Part shown: one piece after another, positions 57,550-64,000 of the stretch
How positions within the stretch are numbered: the stretch's first letter is position 1
Layout of the letters: every line of letters starts with the position of its first letter
Assembly: GCA_001942185.1 (NCBI GenBank)
Contig: MKJV01000044.1
Span: 1 to 64,000 of the forward strand
Direction: 5' to 3'
Origin: Pseudonocardia sp. CNS-004
Lineage (GTDB): Bacteria; Actinomycetota; Actinomycetes; Mycobacteriales; Pseudonocardiaceae
Length of the DNA stretch: 64,000 nt
Position numbers and translations under genes: made by a program
The notes under the pieces: generated by a model
Databases searched by the model: none
What the model was told of the DNA's origin: nothing
What the model saw: the letters and a program-made list of their open reading frames with translations, nothing else

Positions 57550-58320
57550 GTGCCGGGCATCGCTTCCGCGGCGATGCGCGCCCGTCACGATCCGGGGGTC
57601 GTTCTCTGGGTCGTGGCGGGAGTGTGCTGGGTCGCCGCCGTGTCGCTCGTCGTCACGAGCCCGGACGGGGCGGGCCATCACGGGGTCGCGTCCGCGGGCT
57701 CCGCACCGCCGTGGCGGCTCGGCGCCTCGCTCGCCGTCTGGCTGGTCATGATCGGCGCGATGATGCTGCCGACCGTGGTGCCGATGGTGCGGATGTTCGA
57801 CGTCGTGACCGCGCGGGCCCCGCGGCCCGCACCCGCGCGTGCGAGCTTCCTGGCCGGGTACCTCGCGATCTGGACCGCGTTCGCCGGGGTCGCCCTGCTC
57901 GGTGACGCGGCGGTGGACGCGCTCGTCGCCGGGTGGGCGTGGCTCGCGGCCCGGCCGGGGCTCATCCTCGGGGTGGCGCTCGTGGTGGCCGGGGCCTTCC
58001 AGTTCAGCCCCCTGAAGAACGCCTGCCTGACGGCGTGCCGCAACCCGGTCGGGTTCCTGTGGCAGCACTACCGCCGCGGCGCCGCCGGCGCATGGCGGCT
58101 CGGGCTCCGGCACGGCATGTCGTGCCTGGGTTGTTGCTGGGCGCTGATGCTCGTGATGGTCGCGACCGGCGTCGGCAGCCTCGTCTGGATGACCGGGCTC
58201 ACCGCGGTGATGGTGATCGAGAAGACGGCCAGGCGGGGCGCCCGGCTGGTGGTACCGGTGGGGGGCGCCTTGCTCGCGGCCGGGGTCTCGCTGGCCCTGT
58301 CGGCTCTCCTCAGCTCGTGA
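57550..58320 (+). CDS. DUF2182 integral membrane protein
   Basis: A 256-residue protein with about six membrane segments. WLVMIGAMMLPTVVPMVRMF holds the Met/Pro-rich motif of the family, and KNACLTACRNPVGFL and MSCLGCCWALMLVMVATG carry paired cysteines facing the membrane surface, suggesting metal handling. GTG 57550 is just after the DUF1326 stop, so the two are translationally coupled and probably act together. Its end overlaps the convergent ABC permease gene by 11 bp. Confidence 0.88.
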   Translation: MPGIASAAMRARHDPGVVLWVVAGVCWVAAVSLVVTSPDGAGHHGVASAGSAPPWRLGASLAVWLVMIGAMMLPTVVPMVRMFDVVTARAPRPAPARASFLAGYLAIWTAFAGVALLGDAAVDALVAGWAWLAARPGLILGVALVVAGAFQFSPLKNACLTACRNPVGFLWQHYRRGAAGAWRLGLRHGMSCLGCCWALMLVMVATGVGSLVWMTGLTAVMVIEKTARRGARLVVPVGGALLAAGVSLALSALLSS

Positions 58321-59218
58321 CGTCCTTGTGCTGGAAGCGCCAGATCGCCGCCGTGCCCAGGACCAGGGCGTAGATCATCGCGGAGAGGGTGCCCCGTGTC
58401 ATGCCGTCCCAGTCGACCGGGTCGCCCAGCAGACCGGCCCACGCGTCGCCGAAATGGGTGGGCAGGAAGTCGCGCAGGCCCTCCAGCGCGGTGATCTGGT
58501 CGAGGATCTGCGACACGATCGACACCATCACCGCCCCGCCGACGGCACCGAGCGGGGCATCGGTCGACACCGACAGCAGCAGCGCGAGCGCGGCGACCCA
58601 GCCGAGGTGCACCGCGAGGTACACCGCGCCGGACAGGACCCGGGCGACGCCGGGCGCGTAGTCGAGCGAGACGCCCGTGGGGCTCACCATGTCGCCCGCG
58701 CCGTAGGCGAGCGTGCCCACGGCGAGCGACACGACCGGCAGCAGGAGCAGCGCCGCCAGCGACAGCGCTGCCGCCACCACGGCCTTCTGCCGCAGCAGGC
58801 GTGCCCGCGGCACCGGCGCCGCCAGCAGGTAGCGCAGGCTCGACCAGGACGCCTCGGCTGCCACCGTGTCGCCGAAGAACAGCGCCACGACCACGACCAT
58901 CAGGAACGACGACGACGCGAACATCGCGAACACCGTGAAGTTCAGCCCGCTGCTCGTGGCCAGGTCGACGAGCGAGAGCGACCCCGTCGGCGGGGCGTCC
59001 GGGGCCAGCTCGAACGCCACCCACAGCAGCACCGGCAACAGCACGACCAGGCCGAACACCACCTGTGTCCGGCGGCGCCGCAGCTGGCGTTCCAGCTCCA
59101 CCCGCAGCGGCAACGTGCGTTCGGGCCGGAACGGCCTTCGCGTCACGGGGGAGGGCGGCCTCGTGCTGCTGGTGGGTGGGGTGCTCGTGGGTGGGGTGCT
59201 CGTGGGTGGGGTGCTCAT
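58310..59218 (-). CDS. ABC-2 type exporter permease
   Basis: A 302-residue permease with six membrane segments. Its N-terminus is unusual: a Pro/Thr/Ser tract of repeated STPPT units encoded by a 15-bp tandem repeat, then LRVELERQLRRRRTQVVFGL, where the first membrane helix starts. WSSLRYLLAAPVPRARLLRQ is the conserved ABC-2 cytoplasmic loop. ATG 59218 overlaps the stop of the fused hydrolase/ATPase gene (ATGA), so they form one exporter; its cargo is unknown. Confidence 0.88.
   Translation of the reverse strand: MSTPPTSTPPTSTPPTSSTRPPSPVTRRPFRPERTLPLRVELERQLRRRRTQVVFGLVVLLPVLLWVAFELAPDAPPTGSLSLVDLATSSGLNFTVFAMFASSSFLMVVVVALFFGDTVAAEASWSSLRYLLAAPVPRARLLRQKAVVAAALSLAALLLLPVVSLAVGTLAYGAGDMVSPTGVSLDYAPGVARVLSGAVYLAVHLGWVAALALLLSVSTDAPLGAVGGAVMVSIVSQILDQITALEGLRDFLPTHFGDAWAGLLGDPVDWDGMTRGTLSAMIYALVLGTAAIWRFQHKDVTS
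59172..59216. repeat. 15-bp tandem repeat, three copies
   Basis: GTGGGTGGGGTGCTC is repeated three times almost perfectly at 59172-59186, 59187-59201 and 59202-59216 (the last copy with full identity). On the coding (minus) strand it gives the peptide STPPTSTPPTSTPPTS at the start of the ABC permease. The length may vary between strains. Confidence 0.9.
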
Positions 59219-61930
59219 GGTGTGCGGTCCTCCCCGACCAGCTGCAGGAACGCGTCCTCGAGACGGCGGCGCGGACCGGCCGCCGCCACCTCCACCCCGG
59301 CGTCGACCAGCGCACGCACGGCCTCGGCGCGCGGCGTGCCGTTCAGCTCCGCGTGCACCGTGCCGGTGCCGGGGCCGTCGACCACCTCGACCGAGCGGAC
59401 ACCCGCGAGTCGGCGAGCACGGCAGCGGCGCGCTCCGGGGCGTCGACGGTGAACGTGGCGGCCCCGCCGCCCGCGATGATCTCCTCGACGGTGCCGTCGG
59501 CCACGACCTCCCCCCGGTGCATCACGACGACGTGCGTGCACGTCTGCTCCACCTCGGCCAGGAGGTGGCTCGACACCACGACCGTGCGGCCCCGCATCGC
59601 GTAGCGGCGCAGGACGTCGCGCATCGTGAAGATCTGGGGCGGGTCCAGCCCGTTGGTCGGCTCGTCGAGGACCAGGAGGTCGGGGAGGCCGAGCATCGCC
59701 TGCGCGATCGCGAGCCGCTGACGCATGCCCTGGCTGTACGTGCCGACCCGGCGGTCGAGTGCGGAGCCGAGCTCGGCGATCTCGAGCGCCTCCTCGACGT
59801 GGGCTTCGGCGGCCGGGCGGCCGGTGGCGGCCCAGTACAGGCGCAGGTTCTCCGCGCCGGACAGGTGCGGGAGGAAACCCGGGCCCTCGACGAACGCGCC
59901 GATCCGGGCCAGCACCGGGGCCCCGGGCCCGATCGGCTGCCCGAACGCGCTGACCGAGCCCGCGGTGGGGCGCACGAGGCCCATGAGCATGCGCAGCACG
60001 GTGGTCTTGCCCGCCCCGTTGGGGCCGAGCAGACCGAGCACGACACCCTCCTCGACGGTGAAGGACACGTCCTTCACCGCCTGGAAGCCGCCCGCGTAGG
60101 TCTTGGCGAGGCCGGTGACGCGGAGCGGCGGCCCGTCGCCACCCGCCGGGTGGGCCGCCGCGCGCCGGCCGCGCAGCCGCGCGAGGAGCCACCCGAGCAC
60201 GGCGAGTGCGAGCACCACGACGATCCCGACGAGCGGCCCGAGCGGCACCGTGGACGCGGTCGCGCTGCTGCCCGGCACGACCGGCACCGTGAGCTCACCG
60301 GTGACGCCGACCTGCCACACAGCGGGCTCGACCGGGCCGCTGAAACCCTGGTCGGTCGTCGCCACGGACACCGCGAGCCGGTTGCCCGACTCGACCGGTG
60401 CCACCACACCGGGCAGCGCCACGGTGACGGTCACGGGGGTGCCGTCCGCGGGAACCGCCACCCGCATCGGCGCGACCGCGCCGCCGAGCACGGTGCGCCG
60501 CCCGTCCGGCGACAGCTCCGCGATCCGCGCGAACAACACCGCCTCCGCCGGGGCGGGCTGCCCGGGCACGCGGGCGACGCTCACCTGCACCCGTGGCGCG
60601 CCCGCCACCACGAGGGACGCCGCGAGCGGCGCCGTGGTGAAGGTGGCGGACTGGCCCGCGGGGTCGGCCGCGAACGCCGAGATCCGCCCGGCGGCGGAAC
60701 CCAGCGCACCCCCGATCCCGGGCAGCGAGGTGATCGCCGCCGGATGACCACCCGCGGGGTGCACGACCTGCTGCGCGTCGCCGTCCAGCGGGATCGGGGT
60801 GGTGAGCAGTGGTGCCGTGCCGGGCAGCCCGGGTAGGCGGGTGCGGACAGGGTGCGGCTCGTGGGGGTGTCCGACCCGGCCCGCACACCGCTCGGCACGA
60901 CGTAGGAGAAGCCGTCGCCCGGGTCGTCCCCGGTGCCTGCGAGGTGGAAGTCGAACCAGTCGCCGACGGCGTCGCGGACGGAATCGCCGGGGACGCTGCC
61001 GTCGTGACCACCCCCGAACCACTGCACCTTCACCCGGCCACCCGCTGCCGCGATCTGCCGGGCCGTCGCGTCGGCCTGGTCGAGCCCGAACAGCGTGTCC
61101 TGCTCGCCCTGCACCAGCAGCGTCGGGGCCGTCACCCGGTCGGCGACGGAGGCCGGTGACGAGCGGCGCAGCAGGTCGGCGGTGGCAGGCGAGATCCGCC
61201 CGGTCGTGGCCGCCTCGGCGTACGCGGCGCAGATCTCGGCGGTGAACCGGCCGCACGGGTCCGCGGGCGTGGCCGGCGCGGGTGGTGTGGGCGTTGTGGC
61301 CGGCGGGGTCTGCCCGGACGGCTCGCCGCCCGCGGAGAACAGCAGCCCGGCCCAACCGCTCTTGAACACCCCGTCCGGGCCCGCGACGCCGTGAGCGGGC
61401 GTCTCGGCCGGCGGCGGTGCCGCCGCGGCCGAGTTCGGGAACAGCGCCTGCCCGAGATCGTTCCAGGCGATCACCGGGGCGAGCGCGTCGACGCGCGGGT
61501 CGTACCCCGCCAGCAGCAGCGCGAGCGCCCCACCGTACGAGGCGCCGGTGACCCCCACGCGCGGGTCGCCCGGCCCGTCCTGCTGCACCTCCGGGAGCGT
61601 GGCGAGCCGATCGACGAGCAGTCGTGCGTCGGCCACCTCGTGGTCGGGCGAGTCGAGCGCGATCCGGCCGGTGCTCGCGCCGAACCCGCGTGCCGACCAG
61701 GTGAGCACCGCGAACCCGCGTGCGACGAGCGCGCGGGCATCGGCGTCGACCGAGGCCTTGCTCCCCCCGAAGCCGTGGGCCACCAGCACCGCCGGGGCCG
61801 GGGTGACGGCCGGGAGGTAGAGCGACGTGTCCAACTCGACGCCGTCGGTGGTGGTGACCCGATCCTCGGTCACCCGCACGTCCGCGGGCGCCGCGCCCGT
61901 CAGCAGCAGGCCACCCACCACGGCGAGCAC
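59215..61930 (-). CDS. Alpha/beta hydrolase (CocE/NonD type) fused to ABC exporter ATPase (two frameshifts)
   Basis: About 905 residues. After a signal-anchor (LAVVGGLLLTGAAPADV) comes an S15/CocE-like hydrolase: VLVAHGFGGSKASVDADARA, the nucleophile Ser in VGVTGASYGGALALLLAG, LLVQGEQDTLFGLDQA and GGHDGS. A jelly-roll domain follows, then a membrane helix LVGIVVVLALAVLGWLLARL, and a full ATPase with [37 protein letters not shown] and LLVLDEPTNGLDP. Missing bases near 60832 and 59403 split the frame, but the hydrolase-to-ATPase junction itself is unbroken, so the fusion is real. The hydrolase should face outside. It pairs with the next permease gene. Confidence 0.85.
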
Positions 61931-62020
61931 GACGCTGAGCGCGAATGATGGCCGGGCGCGCGGGCGGGGTGCACGGGACGACGTTACGGGGTGGCTGTCG
62001 GTGACGCCCTCAGTCGGCTC

Positions 62021-62332
62021 TCAGCCCGCCGCTGGACCGGGCAGCGCCACCTCGTGGAAGTGCTCGACGCGGGGTTCGCCCGCCAGGTACGGGCCGATGT
62101 ACTCGCGCCAGCGTCCGAGGTTCTCCGACTCCCGGAAGCCGACCGTGTGGGCCTCGATGTTGTCCCACTCGATCATCAGCACGAATCGGTCGGGCGACTC
62201 GATGCTCCTCGTCAGCCGCGCGTTTCCGAAGCCGGGCGTGTCGGCGACGTACCGGATGCCGGTGCGGACGGCGGCGGCGAAGTCCTCGCCGGTGCCGGGG
62301 TGCACCGCGATGTCTGCGATCTCCAGGACCAT
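62021..62332 (-). CDS. Antibiotic biosynthesis monooxygenase (ABM)-domain protein
   Basis: A 103-residue ferredoxin-like-fold protein: VLEIADIAVHPGTGEDFAAA, TPGFGNARLTRSIESPDRFV, LMIEWDNIEAHTVGFRESEN and YLAGEPRVEHFHEV. The C-terminal VEHFHEV is typical of ABM proteins, which include small heme- or quinone-acting monooxygenases. ATG 62332 has no competing start. Divergent from the cupin gene with 52 bp between. Confidence 0.87.
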   Translation of the reverse strand: MVLEIADIAVHPGTGEDFAAAVRTGIRYVADTPGFGNARLTRSIESPDRFVLMIEWDNIEAHTVGFRESENLGRWREYIGPYLAGEPRVEHFHEVALPGPAAG

Positions 62333-62384
62333 GCCCGGGATCCTCCCACGAGTGGAACCGCGGCGATCCGGGCACAGAATCGGC

Positions 62385-62777
62385 ATGGAGCACTTCACCA
62401 TCGCCACCGTCGCGGAGCGGAGCGGCGACTTTCGCCGCGTCCTCTGGACGGGTGAACACACCCAGCTCGTGATCATGACGATCCCGCCAGGCGGGGAGAT
62501 CGGCGAGGAGGTCCACGACGGGATCGACCAGATCCTCACGTTCGTCAGCGGCACCGCCGAGGCACGGGTGGCCGGCGAGTCGAAGGCCGTGGAGGCGGGC
62601 GACCTGGTGGTCGTGCCGGCGGGCACGAAGCACAACTTCGTGAACACGGGCCCGAACCCGCTCGTCCTCTACACCGTCTACGGCCCGCCCGACCACGCCG
62701 ACGGCGCCGTGCACCGCACGAAGGAGGAGGCGGACGCGGCCGAGGAGTCGGGGGCGGACGAGCCGCCGACCTCGTGA
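62385..62777 (+). CDS. Single-domain cupin
   Basis: A 130-residue cupin: VIMTIPPGGEIGEEVHDGID with the first metal motif, FVSGTAEARVAGE, and GDLVVVPAGTKHNFVNTGPN with the second, ending YGPPDHADGAVHRTKEEADA and an acidic tail. The HxH of the first motif is reduced to GEEVHDGIDQ (one His), common in actinobacterial members. Probably a small-molecule binding or isomerase-like protein; role unknown. Confidence 0.88.
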   Translation: MEHFTIATVAERSGDFRRVLWTGEHTQLVIMTIPPGGEIGEEVHDGIDQILTFVSGTAEARVAGESKAVEAGDLVVVPAGTKHNFVNTGPNPLVLYTVYGPPDHADGAVHRTKEEADAAEESGADEPPTS

Positions 62778-62802
62778 CCGGAGACCCGATCCAGGTCACG
62801 TG

Positions 62803-63342
62803 ATGTCCACGGGCGAGCTGCCCCCCGTGCCCGACCCGTCGGGCCAACCCAGGCCGCCGGCCGCGCCGCGGGTGGAGGGTGCTTGGCAGGGCGATCGTTG
62901 CCGGTTGAGGGTCGGTCACCACCAGGTCGTCGACCAGTTGTTCGTGGGCCCGAGAGGGCAGCGGCACCCTCTTCTGGAGAGCGTTGGGGCCCGGCGCCGC
63001 CGCTGTGGTCGCGCTGTTGTTCTTCTGGCGCAACACCTCGGACACCACCGTCGTGCTGCGGGCCGGGGCTCGCGCCGTCGCCAAGGTCAACATCGAGGCT
63101 CCGGCCTCGACCTGCCGCTCTACGAGCTGCGCTCGATCAGCGTGAAAGGCCCACCGCGAGGCCTGGTGCTGCGGCTGGTCGGGCCCGACAAGCACCGCCT
63201 CACGCTCCCGTTCGGGTTGCTGGAGGCCAACCAGCAGCTCTGGGACCTGGTGTACAACGGCATCCGGCACTCGGAGGCCGCCGGAGCCGAGATCGACGCA
63301 CGAACCCGCCAGTTGCTGGTCCTGCCGCCACGCGAGGGGTAA
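62803..63342 (+). CDS. Hypothetical single-pass membrane protein (frameshifted)
   Basis: About 180 residues. A Pro-rich N-terminus (STGELPPVPDPSGQPRPP) precedes, in a second frame, a hydrophobic helix GAAAVVALLFFWRNTSDTTV and VVLRAGARAVAKVNIEA, and then, back in the first frame, LPLYELRSISVKGPPRGLVL, LRLVGPDKHRLTLPFGLLEA and NGIRHSEAAGAEIDARTRQL. Three missing bases (two near 62970, one near 63105) would join them. I do not recognise the family. The hydrophilic part, strand-rich, should lie on one side of the membrane. Confidence 0.5.
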   Translation: MSTGELPPVPDPSGQPRPPAAPRVEGAWQGDRCRLRVGHHQVVDQLFVGPRGQRHPLLESVGARRRRCGRAVVLLAQHLGHHRRAAGRGSRRRQGQHRGSGLDLPLYELRSISVKGPPRGLVLRLVGPDKHRLTLPFGLLEANQQLWDLVYNGIRHSEAAGAEIDARTRQLLVLPPREG

Positions 63343-63380
63343 CCGCACCGGCGACCGTGACGTGCTGCTCGGTGGGACCA

Positions 63381-64000
63381 CTACGCCGGCGGCTGCTCGG
63401 TCACCCGGATCCGGAGCGCGTCGAGCAGCGAGGTGGCCAGCGGGAGGATCTGGTCCGGGCTGATCCGCGAGCCGCGCAGGGAGAGTGCGCCCCGGACGTC
63501 GTCGACGGTGGAGCCGTGCAGGTCGACCTCGCGCAGCCGGGCGGCGTCGAAGCTCGCCTCGCCCAGGTCGCACCCGAGCAGCGCGCAGTGCTCGCCGTCG
63601 AACTCGTAGAGGTCGGCGCCGTGCAGCGAGGTGTTCTCCACGAGGAGGAACCGCGCCTCCGCCATCCGGAACCCGGCGAGGTCGGCGGTGCTGTCGGTGA
63701 TGCGGACGTCGGTGAGCCGCGCCCCGTCGAACGCGGTGCCGGTGAGCCGGCAGTCGGTGAACACGACCCGGGTGAGCTGGGCCTCCTCGAGCCGGGCACC
63801 GGACAGGTCGCACTGGACGAACTCCACGTCGCGGCACTCCAGGCCGGTGAAGCGGACGCCGGCCAGCTGCCCGCCCACCCAGCGGCTCTCCTGGATCCGC
63901 AGGTCGGCCACCCGCTCGGGCACCCGGACCTGGGCGTCGGCCTCGACGCAGTCCCACAGCTCGCCGCCCTCCACCACCGGTGGAGCGGCGTCCAGATCGG
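63381..64000 (-). CDS. Pentapeptide-repeat protein (5' end outside the window)
   Basis: At least 206 residues. Repeats of the form A(D/N)LxX are seen across its length: CDLSGARLEEAQLTRVVFTD, LTGTAFDGARLTDVRITDST, ENTSLHGADLYEF and GCDLGEASFDAARLREVDLH, building a right-handed quadrilateral beta-helix. It ends SLLDALRIRVTEQPPA. The frame stays open to base 64000 with DLDAAPPVVEGGELWDCVEA, so the start is probably beyond the window, although an internal GTG at 63977 exists. Some members resemble DNA and protect gyrase; that is not shown here. Confidence 0.85.
   Translation of the reverse strand, partial: DLDAAPPVVEGGELWDCVEADAQVRVPERVADLRIQESRWVGGQLAGVRFTGLECRDVEFVQCDLSGARLEEAQLTRVVFTDCRLTGTAFDGARLTDVRITDSTADLAGFRMAEARFLLVENTSLHGADLYEFDGEHCALLGCDLGEASFDAARLREVDLHGSTVDDVRGALSLRGSRISPDQILPLATSLLDALRIRVTEQPPA

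Noticed and set aside
62545-63957. 470-residue minus-strand open frame across the last genes
   Set aside because: It runs through the antisense of the cupin and membrane-protein genes and a shifted frame of the pentapeptide gene, with no domain of its own.

Overview
The window is very GC-rich actinobacterial chromosome, most likely from Pseudonocardia or a close relative in the Pseudonocardiaceae (inference). The clues are GTG/TTG starts, four-base ATGA/GTGA gene overlaps, a PdtaR-type ANTAR regulator, a CoaE-GrpB fusion, a DUF574-type SAM methyltransferase, DprE2-like and CE1758/CE1759-like genes, and a pdtaR / liv / thioesterase / rpsA / coaE / uvrB order related to that of mycobacteria. 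I see no prophage, insertion sequence, CRISPR array or rRNA.

Layout. 1-4.6 kb: the tail of an unidentified gene, a methyltransferase, a DeaD-type RNA helicase and an MFS transporter. 4.9-9.2 kb: a FrnE-like thioredoxin-fold protein, a methyltransferase, a ROK regulator, aroE and a DprE2-like reductase. 9.3-12.9 kb: a complete NMT1/THI5-type ABC importer with two permeases. 12.9-23.7 kb: housekeeping and accessory enzymes (tandem GNAT, arylamine N-acetyltransferase, RNase HI, DUF309, dipeptidase, a luciferase-like monooxygenase with its FMN reductase, an AraC regulator with a divergent NmrA-like gene, an SDR and a polysaccharide flippase). 24.0-24.9 kb: an odd class-I tRNA with a leucine (CAA) anticodon, followed on the same strand by a LAGLIDADG-like gene. 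25.0-30.9 kb: pdtaR and a full branched-chain amino acid ABC importer (liv). 31-41 kb: thioesterase, methyltransferase, rpsA, a lipoprotein, coaE, an ECF sigma factor with a membrane partner, DUF402 and uvrB. 41-46.6 kb: a GT87 mannosyltransferase-like protein, MmcQ/YjbR, a TetR-controlled NmrA gene, VOC, LysR and EamA genes. 46.6-56.8 kb: an acetoin/2,3-butanediol catabolic region made of a GAF regulator, an MBL/carboxymuconolactone-decarboxylase-like/SDR unit, then acoX-bdh-SDR-acoA-acoB-acoC. 56.9-64 kb: a DUF1326/DUF2182 pair, an ABC exporter whose ATPase is fused to an alpha/beta hydrolase, and small proteins ending in a pentapeptide-repeat gene cut by the window edge.

Two features run through the whole window. 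First, many conserved genes, including uvrB, aroE, livM, livG and acoB, are interrupted by frameshifts. Every one I resolved can be repaired by adding one or two bases and none needs a base removed, so I read them as deletion errors in the sequence and annotate the genes as intact. Second, gaps between genes carry about 62-bp palindromic units bounded by TGATC...GATCA, in three unrelated sequence families and often in closely spaced pairs.
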